DNA of 64,000 bases from Blastobasis lacticolella (lineage: Eukaryota > Arthropoda > Insecta > Lepidoptera > Blastobasidae), in contig LR990044.1 of NCBI GenBank assembly GCA_905147135.1, forward strand, positions 16,000,122 through 16,064,121, in the 5' to 3' direction. Shown piece by piece: positions 13,801-28,800 of the stretch; position 1 is the stretch's first letter; each line of letters opens with the position of its first letter. A model generated the notes under the pieces. The model was not told the DNA's origin. It saw only the letters and a list, made by a program, of their open reading frames with translations, and did no database searches. The translations under genes were made by a program, and so were the position numbers.

Positions 13801-16800
13801 TAGACCAAAGAACCAACAGGAAAATGATGATAGGTAGCCTCGATCATCACGCAACCCAAAAATGCAGCGAGCATTTGAAAGGCGCATGAAAGTTCGCAAG
13901 ACGGAAAATAAAGTAGAGCGAAGTGTAACACGGAAAATTCATACTGCCAGTAGAGAGATGAGAGACTCTATTGGTGACAGAGAACCAGGGCCGTCCACAT
14001 CAGCTGTGCAAAAACCTACTGTAAAATACAACACTGTAAGTCTGCCAAAGTTGGCGAGCGTATGTGACCGATACGGAGTTTCTAATCGATCAGCGGCCGC
14101 TATCGCAAGTGCAGTGCTCCAGGACGTAGGGTTGGTGTCTGCTGATAAAAACCGGTTGGTGATAGACAAAAGTAAGTTACGTAGAGCCCGAAATAAAATA
14201 AGGCAGAATCTTCAGGATGACCTTCATCAACATGTGTTAGAGAGCATCTACTTCGACGGACGCAAAGATAAAACCCTACTGATCGAAAAGAAAAACGGCC
14301 GTTCATATCGACGAGTGGTAGTAAAAGAGCATATTTCACTGATACGCGAACCTAAATCCCACTATTTAGGACATACAACACCACGCATTGGTACTGGAAA
14401 AGGAATATGTGATTCAATCCTGGACTTTCTTAACTGTAACAATGTTACCTTAGATGATCTCAAATGCGTTGGATGTGATGGTACTAATACTAATACTGGA
14501 TGGAAGTCTGGAGCTATACGTCATATGGAGTTACGTTTGAAAAGACCTCTACAATGGTTCATTTGTCAACTTCACGCTAATGAATTACCATTGAGACATT
14601 TATTTACCTACCTAGATGGACGGACAAGTGGACCTAGTGCGTTCTCTGGTCCCATCGGCAAAGCACTGGAAACTTGTGAAAATCTCTCTGTAAAGAGTTT
14701 TGTACCTGTGACTGGAAACTTTATTGTCCAGGATGAAGAAGCCACGAAAAGTTTGAGCACAGACCAAAAATATCTGTTTGAAATATGTCATGCAGTGGCA
14801 TCTGGTGTTTGTAGTGAAGAACTTGCTAACAGACAGCCGGGCAATATGTCTCATTCTCATTGGCTTACTACTGCGAACCGCATATTACGACTTTACATAG
14901 GAACCAGCGAACCAACTCAACAATTACGAGTATTGGTTTATTACATAATGAAAGTATACGCTCCCATATGGTTTCAGATCCAACGTCATTCTTCTTGTGA
15001 AATGGGACCCAAACATCTTTTCAACCTGATGCAGTACTCGAGATGCTTATCAGAGGAAATTAAGTCAGTCGTAGATCCCGTGATACAACGAAATGCATTC
15101 TTTGCTTACCCCGAAAATCTTTTGTTAGCCATGATAACAGACGACAGAGAATTTGCGAGGGAATTGGCTCTGAGGCGTATAATTAAAGCTCGAAAGGAAT
15201 CGCCCAGTAAAATAAGAATATTCAAAATACCGCAATTAAACTTCAGTGCGAGCGATTACATTAAAATGATTACATTGGAATGAGTTATCAGTTACCTCAC
15301 CTCCTATGTTTCACAGGATTTCAGACTCAACTTTGCTGCAAATGTTGCATAATAAAACTACTATAAGTTTAGAATTTTCCAAATTTCCCTGTCACACCCA
15401 AGCTGTTGAGCGTTGTGTGAAGCTAGTCACTGAAGCTTCTATCACAGTAGCAGGAGAAAAGGCGCGCGACGGTCTTATACGCACGAAAATTCAGTCTAGA
15501 TCTCTAATGCCTCCTTTGACTGTAAGGGCGAATTCAGATGCTAAAATGGGAGATTTTCCTCTGATTGACATGATTTTTTTACTACAATATGTTAATTAAA
15601 ATGTTACTGTCTGTTCTAAATATTGATAAACAATGTTTGATTAATAATTAAACGTATTGTATTTGGATATAACTTGTTTTATTTTTATTTTTTATTCACT
15701 TAACTTAAGTTAGAAAATATCAAGATTTCCGAAATTTCAAACGCAGGTAGGCTATAAGTTATATTAAATAAAAAAACGATTTACTACATTTCATTGTGCT
15801 TGTCATTCTGCAACTTTTGAGACCTACCCATCAAAAAAACAAAAAAAAAATTTTCATTCAAAATCGACCCACCCTAACACCTATGCATTGTGGTGCGTGC
15901 CTGAAGTAATAAGAACTTGATCTCGCCATGGCCATCAGATTTCCTAAACAATCCCAATAACTAGTTTACTTGAGATTTAATAAACTTAAAATTATCTGAA
16001 AAATACCTTAGCGATCTTATCGCAATCGATTTGCAAACTAGCGATAAGTGCAGAAATAAATTGACGGATTCAATGCTAGCTTCTTCTAGGTTGGGTTGGC
16101 AGAGATTTTGGACCGCCACTTCGCTTAGCATCTTCTAAAGCACATAATAATAATACTCTCAGCAATATCCGATCCATGTTTAAATTTATAATCTCCAGTA
16201 AGCTGGTTTTATATTTGATGTTAATAAGGATGTAGTCATTGAGATGTTTTGCCATGCAAGGCGGATCAATTAAGTTGTTTTTAAGTACTACATTTTCATA
16301 TATTAAAATGGCCGTGCTCCCAGTATTAATTAGGGCTTGCAAAGAGAGAATACCGAAGATTGTACAAAGTAGAATTGGAAAGGGTAGGAAAGCGGACCCT
16401 GGTAGAATGCGGGATTGACCGCTCGGGTGATGATGATTCAAGACGAAGGTCTTTGTCTCAAGACGTCTTTGACCAATGTGTGTGGCCAGTGATAATCTAC
16501 GGAACTGAAACGTGGCCGCTCACTATGGGCCTTATAAGAACGCTCACTGTTACCCAAAGGGCAATGGAAAAGGCTATGCTCGTAGTCTCGTTGCTCGGTC
16601 GAATCAGAAATGAGGAAATCCGCAAGCGAACCAAAGTCATCGACATAGCCCTAAGGATTGCTAGGCTAAAGTGGCAGTGGGCAGGACACATAGTTCGAAG
16701 AACAGATGGTCGATAGGGCAGTAAAGTTGTCGAGTGGCGACCACGTACCGGAAGACGCAGCGTCAGTAGGCCTCCCACAATTTGGACCGACGACCTGGTA

Positions 16801-19800
16801 AAGGAACGCACAGGACCTATGCCCAGCAGCGGGCGTGTTTTGGCGGATATGATGATGATGATAATGATGATGTATTTGCTGGCAAAATCATTTTATAAAT
16901 ATTTTTCTCACCCATAAATAAATATACTGAATGAATAATATTTAAATAAAGAACTGTAAATTCGATAACTATCCTCGCAACTTGTCGCAAACTGGCAACT
17001 GTCTCATTTTCCATCACAGAATATTTTATACAAATTACCGAATTTCTCAGGTGGATCTAGTAACAGAGCATGAACGTTGGAATTTTCACCACCCGGAGGT
17101 GCCCACTCATCTAGGGATCGTGGATGAAATGGACAAGTTCGATGCTCAGTTCTTCAGGGTGCATTACAAGCAGGCTGCCACCATGGAACCGATGAGCAGA
17201 AAGTTATTGGAGCATGCCTATAGCGCCATTTACGACGCTGGTAAGTACTTATTATAGGTATTACGTCTATATCCTACTCTATGACTTTGGTACTAGTACG
17301 AGTAAAAAACTGAGTACTTAGAATGATTACATTTCTTGATATCCCGGGAGCTTCATGACATTACTTAAGGTTATATTCATTCTTTAGAATATTCTTGTGA
17401 ATATCAAATGAAATTAAAATGTAAATAAAAACGGTCCCTAAAGTTATCAACGGTCATCATACTGTATAACTATACATTCGTTCGAAAGACATTGACACGT
17501 AATAGAAAAAATAACAGCTAATCGTAGCTAATTTTGCGAGTTTTGAATGAAATGAACTATTGTCACCAGTGTGAAGCGTGACATTTTTGTAGATTTTGAA
17601 CTTGATTAATTATAGACTACAATTTACATTACAAGATATTCAGTTCAAGTTCGTGTCTGTAGTATGGTTGCAAAAATCCGCGCTTCAATCGCAATGGCAG
17701 AATTTAAAAAAATATTATTATTATTATTATTTGTTGCTGCACTATCAGCTTAAAGCTGATGCGTGCATTTCACTAGCACTTGTGTCAGTCACTTGTTTAG
17801 GCGGTCCAATCTGTTCTTGAAGGCATTGACAGAGGGTGCACTTATCACATGTTCTGGTAACTTATTCTACGCGCATACCACACGATTCGGCAGAAAATTG
17901 TGTCTGGGGTTGGAGGCACTTGGTGATCGCAGCAGTTGCTAAGAGTGTCCTCTTTTTGAACGGTTAGTATTAGGCTTCATACTATACATGTGGTCAAGCT
18001 GAACATCGTAATGGCAATGCAAAGTCTTGTAGGTTTCTAAAAGGTCTCCTTGCTGTCTACACTCCTCCAGCGTCGTCAATCCCAGCGCCTTCAAGCGTTC
18101 TTCGTATGATTTGCCACGCAGAGATGTCACCATACGCGTAGCTCGTCTCTGCACTTTTTCCAGATTCCGTATGCCCTTTGAAATAAGGATTCCATATCTG
18201 AAAACCATACTCCAGAAGTGGCCGCACATAGGTTTTGTAAAGTCGGATGAATAGGTTTATATCAATATTTCTGAAGGCTTTCCTAATCATGTATAGAATT
18301 GAGTTAGCACTTTTAACAATTTCAAGATCGTGGGCGTCCCATTTCAGGTTATGTGTCGCTGTTAGCCCGAGGTCAAGTTGAGATGTAACTGCAACTGGAG
18401 GTTGACACCATTAATAGTATATGTCATGTGAGGGTTATTATTACCTATATGAAGTACAGTGCATTTACTCGCATTCAGCGTTAAAAGCCAATCTTGTGTC
18501 CAATCAACAATACGATCCAAGTCGCCTTGAAATATGTTGTGACTCACCAGGGGGTTACCCAATATCTTGGTATAATCAGCAAATAGGGATAACAGGGACT
18601 TAATTATCTGCTATCAAATAAAATTGGGCCAAGCACCGAACCTTGTGGCACACCACTTAGGTCACAATATGGTCCTAAGAAGAATTTATCTAAGTCATTG
18701 TGAGATAGCTATTGCAACATAGACAGCGGACAGAAAGCGAATTTACGCGGTGTTCTAGTAATTATACATCTTGTTTCAAATAACATTTTATTTTTCCAGG
18801 CTATAATCCCAATATTTTTCGAGGAAAAAAAGTGGGAGTGTTCATCGGTTCGATGTTTTCAGAATCCGAAAAGATTGTAATTTACGAAAATATCCAACGA
18901 CATGGATTTGGTGTTACTGGGTCAGTATATAGTATTCTATACTCCTTCACATTCGTCGGCCCAAGAAGCAATTCCAATCTTTCTATTCATTCATTATAAT
19001 TTTAACAGAAAACATAATTTTCACAAACATCACAAAACTAAGCGAGAGTTTTGAAATGAATACGGTATTTTAAATATACTTCCACTATGTAACATGTTCA
19101 TTTTAATTTAAATTGTCTATTAATAATGAAATTGTAGGGGCAGATTTGATCGCCTCAGGCACTGCCAGTTATCAAATTTGAAGTGTCCCCTCGATATTAA
19201 ATGTTAAATTAATTTGATAATGAAGTCAAAATCAAATTTAGATGCAAGCGTTTCAATTTAGGTACAGTGTGGATCGCTGGGCAGGCAAATCGATGTTATT
19301 ACCATTAAGTACATATATCTACACTATTCCCCGAGAACTTACAGTCAAACTAAGTATTATGACCAGATGCAGCGCGGATTTTAAAAACATTGATATAGGG
19401 ATTATAGGGAAGAAATTTAAATACCTGAGATCCGCGCTGCACAAGTCTGGAGATAACGGCTACCATATCAAATCCCGAATCTCTGTAGCTTGGGCCGAAT
19501 GACGGGAAATCATGAGAGCTACCTGTGGCTAGTGACCCTAAAACTCTAAAGAGCTGGCATAATACTCGTATAGCTTTTAAACAAAAAACTAAACTAGTCT
19601 CAATCATTTAGATGCAACAAGGCAATGTACGCCAACCGAATCTCGTACTGGATTGACGGAAAGGGACCGTCAATGACCTTGGATGTCGCATGTGCAAGTT
19701 CCGCTGCCTGTATAGAGTATGCCTACAGGAGTATCATGACTGGCCAATGTGATGCTGCCATCGTGGGCGGATGTAACTTGTGCATGCACCCTTGTGTTTC

Positions 19801-22800
19801 TTTGAACATGAACAGGTAAACAAAACATCCTATTTTGCTATGCCTTATCATAAGCAACCCATATCATTTAGCGCGAATAGTCTTGATACTTATCCATATT
19901 TCTTGGCGAGTTTTTTCATATATCTCCAACCCGCCTGCCAGACGGTACACGCATTGGAGATCGTAGTATTTATAAATCGCACAATCGCGGTGACTATGCG
20001 AACTCAGCTAGTACGTGTTTGTACTGTCCGGTTTGTAAGCGGTGACGTATTAACGGGCAATTAATGAAATCATTATATTATTATTATGTTATACTATTAT
20101 TTTTGTATTATGAATTAAACAAAATATGCCATAAGTATGCAATAATATCTACTGTACGATAAACGGAAACGTTGAAATTATTAAGACTTCGTCTTCGCTT
20201 CGTCTGACGTCTTTCAATTTTAAAATAGGCTTAACATACCTTCCACTCAATGTCATAATAACTGCAGTACGTTTTATAATTCTACAGGCATGGCTTTCTT
20301 TGTATGGATGGAAAGACAAAAGTGTTCGACAAAAACGGTGATGGTTACGTCAGAGCTGATGCGATCAACGTGCTATTTTTACAGAAGGCCAAAGATGCAA
20401 AACGGTAATACACTCGTCCTATCTCTAATTACTATAGCGTATAAGTTTATAATTTACACGTATAACTACTCAATTTTTATTTATTTTATATATTTAGAAA
20501 ATAATAAAAAAGTAGATTAAGGTAACTGACACAGTATTATTCTACTATAAGTATAAAGTAACATATGTTGTAAACCTATGTTCTCGTTGAGTTACATCCC
20601 TTTATGTGGAAAAAATATTGTGTCCCACTTGACTGTAATTAAATGTGGTATTTCTATTACTATTGTAGCATTTACGCCGAGGTGTATCATGCAAAAATGC
20701 GATATTCCTCTGAGCCAACTAAAAACTGGACAGCAACTCGTGAATCGAGAGATATTGAGAAATTTCTTGAAGAGTTCTATAAGGAAATAAATGTATCACC
20801 TTCTCAAGTTGAATATGTAGAGGCGAATGGAGCTGGTATGTTTTAAATATGTACATATTCATACACAACACATTGAAGTAACATATTTATAGCTTGACCG
20901 CACCAGAGGTGACATGTCAATTGTGGCGCTAAATCTGCACTTTATGTAGCAACACCGGGTGTAGTATTTTGTGACAGAATTCAAATCCGCCAGCAATGAG
21001 GCATGGATAAGAAGTAACGTGACGGAAAAAGAAACTAACATGTCCCGATTGTAAAATTATGGAATTATCATTCTTGTCGAATATGTCATCATTTGACGTA
21101 GTAGACACTGAAACCCAAGGTTAACAGTATAAACGGACTAATTTTAAATGGTGTACAATAACGAAGGCGGCTTATTAAGGTTATAGACTACTCAATAGCG
21201 TCGAGTTATAATTCCTCTATATAGTTTATTATTGCTAGTAGTAAAAGAAATTAGTATGCTCATTTTTCCGCAATCTGTCAAAGTAAAAGAAGTCGTGGTA
21301 CCAATATATAAAGCTTTGATTTTTTGACGACGAATGATGACATTGATTTAAACCTATGGACTAAGTTGAAATCTTTTACATAAAAAAATTTAAATTTCAT
21401 TATTTTTAGCGATCGCCGAGGCTGACGGCAATGAACTCGAAGCAATCGGCAGAGTATTTGGAAAAGCAGCGCCAATAAAAGTCGGCAGCGTCAAATCAAT
21501 AATGGGACATAGCGAACCAGCTTCTGGAACAAGTGCTGCGATTAAGGTACGTGGGACACAACTATTACGTATCTCATTAATAAAACAACTGTAATTAATA
21601 TATTTACTGTCTTATCTCTAAGGTGCATAACTGAGGCAGAGAGTGTTTTGTGCCTTCGTAGATCTGGAGAAGGCTTACGGTTCAGTAGAGAGGGGTATGC
21701 CATGGAATGTGCTGTCCAAATTCGGATTGAAGGGCCCTCTTTAAATTTGCACTACAATCACTATATGAGGATTCTAATGCAAGTGTCAATAGCAGCCACC
21801 CAGACTGGTTTGGCATCTCTAAAGGTGTCAGACAAGGATGTGTGGCGTCACCCTTCAATGAGATTATGGATAGTTGTCTTAATGGAAAGCAGGAAAGCGG
21901 ACCCTAGTAGTAGCCGGGATTGACCGCTCGGATGATGATGATGATAAGTTGTCTTAATGAACTGCAAGAGAGTGATTGTGGACTGCGAATGGAAATGTCC
22001 AACATTAAATGCCTTTTGTAGGTACGCCGATGATCAAGTATTACCTGCATCATCGGAAAGCGAACTGCAAATGATGTTGGATATTATGAGTAAATCGTTC
22101 GAAAGGAAAGGCATGAAAATAATCGCTCAGAAGACAAAAGAAATTGTGTATAAAAGAGAAGAGGGCATGAGAGTCACATAGATTGAAATAAAAGGGAAGA
22201 GTATTGAGCAAGTGAAAGAGTTCGTGTATCTGGAAAGTTATTTAAAGTCATTATTTATCACATTGCCCGGTCATTATGAATACTGCTACGTAGCTGTTGG
22301 GCAAACTGATAATTAAGATATTTATTAGGCAACAAATTGACCTGTCATCATTGGCGTATCTAGGGCTATTTTCCTGGGGCCTGGCCTTGAGGTGGCCGAT
22401 GAAGCCGAGTGGGTCGCCAATGTACAGTCAGTGAGCACGAATCAGCACAATTAAAGCCACCCAACGCGGCGGTCCAGTTTTCAATATAAGCTTCAGTTAG
22501 TTTTTTGTTGTCACATGACATATTCGAGCTCTGTAATTATTTTTGAATATTTAATATGTTGGTTTGTTGATTTGTTTGAATCTTGGCTCAAAAGAACTGG
22601 TGTGAACACATTAAATGTAACGCAAATTAGTGAATGAACGATCTCACAATGTTTAGAGAGGCGTACCTCGATTTATAAAATGTAGCGAAAAATGTCAAAA
22701 TTATTCGGATTTTTTTCTCAAAAGACCTGAGCGAGCGTAGGGAGCTCGGATATTTTGGTACATTGGCTCTTAAAATCCGGGTTGATTATGCGGACAGCAT

Positions 22801-25800
22801 TAATGTAACATGAAATGAGCGAGCGTAGCGAGCTCGAAAAATTTTAAAATCTCGCTAAGCCAAGCTGGAATGAACATAATAAAAGAACTAATAAATGAGC
22901 GAGCTCAGCGAGCTTGGAATTTTATACAGCGATTACATAATCAAATCTTCATTTATTAAATTATAAAAGGACAAATGAAATAACAAAATTTGAAAGACAA
23001 AATGTTTTATTTAGCAAAGTTCCAATTGTATGTTTCATCAAATGGACGACTGACCAAAAGTTGTTAGATGTTTTAAAGTACCAAATCATCCCTGATCAAA
23101 TTATATAATCACAAATTATTTCCGCAACTGTATTTTATTTCCCTTCCCTAGTCTTATGGTTTATGATCCAGAAGTCGCCAGTTATAAATCTAGATCAGTA
23201 TTTGTTAATTTATTTGTCACAAAATCGAATCTATCAAAAACATCGTTTGTGTTTTGTTAGTTCCAGCGAGTTCCAGAATCAATTAACAGGCGTAATTCGC
23301 TAATTAAGTGATTAAATTTCTCTTGAACTTTATAATATTTAACAATTTGATTAATATTGTAATAGATAAGTAATTTAAACGTTGGCATGCCAGACTTTGG
23401 TCAGTAGAACTATAGATCAAAAGACTTTTTGAAAGTTGTCAAAGTCTTTTTAAAATATGCTCAATAAAGTTTTGATTTTCTAATATGTAACCGACGCGGC
23501 ACAGGTAGTGTAATTATATCAAAAAATTTGCCAGCGAGGCCTGCTCGAAATTTTTCGATTTTTTTCTCAAAAAGGCGCCTCAGGTAAACATAATAAAAGT
23601 AACAAATTAATTCAGGAGCGAGCTCGGAGTTTGACTTAAAAACTCACACTACACTCGTATAAGCGATAAAAATATTGTGTTGTTTGCTACTGACTACCAT
23701 GCATGATCCAAAACTTGATCCTGAACCAGTCATTTCTGCGCCTGTACAGGATCTGCGCCTGGGCCAGGCATGGATACAGGATTTGGTTTAGGGGGAGGGG
23801 GAGTCAAAATTATAAGTAATCAAGAGCTTGTCAGTGGGGAGTATTTATTTATTATAAATGAATAAGCGAGCAGAGCGAGCTCGGAAATTTTGGGTTTTAA
23901 AACCTAGGGAAGAACAAACGAAGAAAAACAACAAACGACTTTTTGGGTTATAACAGCCTGAGGTGATTAATGAAGCGAGTGAGCGAGCTTGCAATTTTAG
24001 ACACATTTGGTCTTAACAGCAATGGGTGATCCTCACAATAGTAATTTAAGGAAGTCAATGAATGAGTGACCACAACGAGCTATGTCTGTATGAGCTAATC
24101 ATATGTATAATGAAACACAATATATTATTACTGTGCCCAACCAGTGTCGGACATTATTAATTATGAATCAATTTGATTATTTCAAAAGTTTTTGAAATAA
24201 TTAGGTAATCATATTGGGCATTATTCATATTGCCCGGGACTTGTAAATAATGCCCTATTAATCACATTGTCCTTAACATTTACAAGGATAACACAGTGAA
24301 CTGCCCCAGTTAACCGTGTGATGGGAAGTAACATTTTGAAGCAATTGTGATTAAATGCGAGGCAAGGGAGATCATTATCAGGACAGCAAAGTGGCAGTGT
24401 ATAGTGTCTGCTTACCCCACCTGTGTGACAGATGTCAGCTTTATATATGTATGTATGTGTATATTTAATCCTAGATTACAACAAATTACAACGTTTTCAT
24501 TGTGTTCAACAGCTGTGTTTAGCGTATCACAAGGGCTCCTTACCAGGAAATATCCATTACAACGAGCCTCAAAATGACATTCCTTCCGTCAAAGAAGGCA
24601 GAGTACAAGTGCTGCTGAATAACGAGCAATTCAACAGAAGCTTTTCTGCCTTAAACTGTTTCTCATATGGTGGCGTTAACATTCATATTCTTCTAAAGGG
24701 TCATTATAAACAGAAGGTACGTATTCGAATTTGATTCAGAAATGTGCTATATCTGACAAATTAAACTAATGGAGATTCGATAACGGCAACAAACTATAAC
24801 GAGATTATATGCAATTTAGTTAGCTACTTTTTGTTATAGGATCCAGAACAATACAAAAGCAGTATTCCACATTTGGTTTTAATCTCTGGAAGATCAGATC
24901 AATGCGTGGAATATATTCTTAAGGTACTAACTGAGAACCCTGTCGATCCGGAGCAAATCAGTCTTATGCATAATATACATCAATATGACATCCCTGGACA
25001 CATGTGTCGTGGTTACACCATACTGGGTGAGATATTGAGGATATCATTAAATAGGATTATAGTTAATAAAAGAGTCATCATTGTCCTAGCGGCCAATCCC
25101 GGGTGCTGCCAGGGCGAGCGTAGAAAAAGAAAAAAGCATTCTCTTAGACGCGACACGAATCGAACAGTAAATAATAAAGTCAATAATTAAACCGGTCGTG
25201 AAACGCATATAGTCTCAAAATGTCCCAGTTGCAAAATGTCCAAGTCGCAAAATGTCCAAGTTGCAAAATGTCCAGGTTGCATAATTTCCAAGTTGCAACG
25301 TAGCATTATATGCTTTGATCGTAGTCTGTTTCACAATTAACAGTTTTGACATGGTACACTGTCCTCAATTTTTTTTTATGTTTTGAAAATGTATTTTAAT
25401 AATTGTTTGCTATCTTAGGAACCAATGAAAACAACGAGACCGTTAGTTTGTCGAAGAAAACAAGTTACTTCGACGTCATAAATAGGCCTATTTGGTTCGT
25501 GTACAGTGGAATGGGATCGCAATGGGCTGGCATGGGCGCGGATCTCATGCGCATCCCTATATTTGCATCAGCTATACAAAGGTTTGTGATCAAAGATTAG
25601 TAATACGGTAATACTCTCTCAATGTATTCTACTACTACTCTCTAAATGATATTCTGCCATTCATGCCGCCATGAAGGGATTCCTTCTATCGGGGCTGAAT
25701 ATTAGAGGGTATATTAGAGTTGATGCCTTAAATTTCTTTATATTATACGGTTATATTGTTTGCTTTTAAATAAATAATTTTTTTTATTTAATGTTTTGTA

Positions 25801-28800
25801 GATGTCACAAAGTACTTGAACCAAAAGGTTTGGATATTGTCAAAATATTGACGGACCCCGATAAAACAATTTACAACAATATTCTCAACTCATTCGTTGG
25901 CATTGCTGCAGTGCAGATTGGCTTGACTGATATTCTTAATGCGCTAGGAATTGTTCCTGATAACATTATTGGTAAGATGCTTCTCAAACGAGACAACACT
26001 AGGAATAAGTTGGTAAAATTCTTATTATCGTGTTGGCATAATCAAGAAAATAAAATAAAACGACCAAGACGTATCGGACCTAGTCTAAGACCTGTGCAGT
26101 GTAGGATTCCGTAGTTGCCTGTCAATAGATATGCTTCAAAGAGGGCTTTTGGTTACTATAAACTCATTACAAAGTTACATATACACCTTGCTCCTTTACA
26201 ACTTGTATTAAATCCAGCTTCACTTTATAAGTTGGTAAACTATTTTTTTGTGATGTAACTACAAATGTACCGTTTTCGGATTTTTTCTTTCTTGCTATTT
26301 GCTTGTTGTCAATTCTTATGGTTCTTGTTCAACGGGAAGTACCCTATAGGTTTTGATCCCCTTACGAGCGTCTAAATATGCATCACAAACGCAGCATAAA
26401 CGGCCGTATCTTCTAATAACGTTGACTTAGAAGTGGGATTGTTTTGTTGTTCCAAGGAATTGTAGACGGGGTTGTTGTGTTTGTATTTGGTATTAATTTC
26501 AGTTTGGTACCATTACACATTCCCGAGAAAAAGGCTCTTGACAGACGGACAGATAGACAGACTGACGGACAACAAAGTCATCGCATAGGGGCTCCGTATT
26601 TCTCTTTTGAGGAACAGAACTCTAAAAATGTAAATATTTATAATGATAAAAGTATTAAATCGTCCACAATCTGGTTATTAAAGGTGTGTGTTACGATAAT
26701 ACAAAACTGCTAGATTATTTTTTGGCAAATCTGTAATATATTCCTTAAGGAAACTCCACAATTAATGACTTATTATGCTGTTGGGGTGTCCTTTATCAAA
26801 ATTGCTTTAGTATCGTCAATGACAGGCCTTATAACGTTAGTGTGGAGCAAATTGAACAATGTGGTCTCTGTCACAAGAGCAAGCAGTCTATGAAATGAAA
26901 TATTTCTTCAATAGTCAAGTGTGATTCTTACGTTACTAGGACATAGCGTCGGAGAGTTGGGCTGCGCGTACGCTGATGGTTGCTTCACTGCTGAAGAAAT
27001 GATTTTAGCTGCATACAGTCGAGGTCTTGTGTCAATACAAACGCCATTTATTCGAGGTTCAATGGCTGCTGTTGGATTAGGATACAATGAGGTAATCGTA
27101 CTTAAAAATAAACCATACCATTTAAATTACACATAACTACAGTAAAAGTTACCTGCATTAAAATATATGTTTGTTGTAGGTCTTAGGTTTATGTCCACCA
27201 GAAATCGAAGTTGCGTGTCACAACAGCTCCACATCTTCTACAATATCTGGGCCTGCAGATATTATGAAGACATTTGTAGCTGAACTAACGAAGAAGGAAA
27301 TATTTGCTAAAGAAGTTGCGAGTTCCAATATAGCCTATCATTCAAGATATATTGCTGATGCCGGTAAGTATTTGTTAAGATTTAGTTTCACATGGACACA
27401 ATTCTAATGGGACGCACTTTCAAAGGGACACATTTACAAAGAGACACCCACAGAGTACCGCAGACACACAGTCGCTGTTATTATATACCTAACCTGTATT
27501 GCATACATAGTGCAAGGTCTAAAAATATTTAGAGTTATGTTTTATAGGCTTTAACTAGTGTTATGTAGATTGAATAGCAGTTGCTTTAAAGTTTTTTTAC
27601 CTGATCGCTTAACAAATTAAAACTCTCAAGGCCGTATCTATTACCATAAATTTGAAATCGACGAAAAAAATTGTTCTTCTCTAATAGTTTTTTTCAGTGC
27701 TATTCAGTATAGAAATCATTTTCATTATTTACCTCGGTACATTTTTATCCCTAAAAGCATAGTGAACCTCATAAAAATCATCTACTCCGTCTTCAAGATG
27801 CCGTGACGATATCTCATGGTGCCAGTCCAAGTTCTTAAGCTCCAAATTATTACCCTGGTAATCGCCTTGTCCATACAAAAAAATTTGACGCGGCTTACTT
27901 GGTAACGAAATTGGGAAGGTATAAATCAATCCCGCTCCGGCCATGCACCAATGACTGTTTTCTGAGTTATGTACATTAGTTGAATATTAACCTATGATCT
28001 TACGGTGAGGGAAAACGTCGTGATGAAACTAGCACATTCAGGCGACTGGATGTGTAACCATGATCTAATCGGGTCAGGTTCCCCTGCTAGCAGGGTCATG
28101 GAGGTCAGATGGCAGTCGCTCCACTATAATTACCTGACCTGCCAAATCCTAGATCATGGTCAAGGCGGACCGCGGCCCTCGTACGCGAGAGCACAACCTG
28201 GACTGATTCGTAGTGAATGAAAATCCAAAAGTAATAATGTGGGTCATGCCCATAGTCTCAATAGGACCACTTAATACCGCTCAGTCACCTACAATTAAGT
28301 ATTCATCTTCAGAACTTTTCATAATAATATTATTTAAATTATAAAAAAAAACAGTGTGAACTGTTCCGAAACGAAAGCCTACAATTTTGTTCGCATGAAT
28401 AAACCGCACAAACGTGTAAATGACTAGAGTTGTTGATAATTATTGTGATCCAACTGTCCTCAGCGCTCGAATGGTAAGTAGGTTGCGAAACCACATTTAG
28501 GTACTTACACATTGCAATGCAAACACCGCCACTCAATGTTTGCCGCGTACGAGCATATTCCCGATCGTAACGTCACATGGCGTAACGATTATCCACCAAA
28601 TCCGCATTGGCAATATTGCTGAATAATAAATTACGAACAAATATTGTAATACAAAAATAATAAACGTAAACCATAGCAATACAACGATAACAAATATGAC
28701 TGAAACAAACGGGGTGTGAGCAATAAAACATAATTTTTGCGAGTGAGCGGGGCAGCAAGCGGTGTGTGAGTAGGCAAATACGAGTAGTTAGAGAGCGCTT

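Larger units (their letters stand above)
1890..24716 (+). other. Ketoacyl synthase domain (exons 1-8)
   Basis: Residues about 1-432. The N-terminal motif EEVVISGISGVFP opens the domain. The condensing cysteine is present in VACASS (about C183, exon 4). The second catalytic histidine is present in KSIMGHSEPASG (exon 7). The first catalytic histidine, normally in EAHGTGT, is replaced: the sequence reads VEANGAAI across the exon 6/7 junction (Asn about 316). FSYGGVNIH closes the domain in exon 8. In known KS enzymes both histidines support decarboxylative condensation, so condensation is probably impaired. Confidence 0.85.

Noticed and set aside
25217..25296. CRISPR-like array
   Set aside because: Units are directly adjacent with no spacers, and the genome is eukaryotic.
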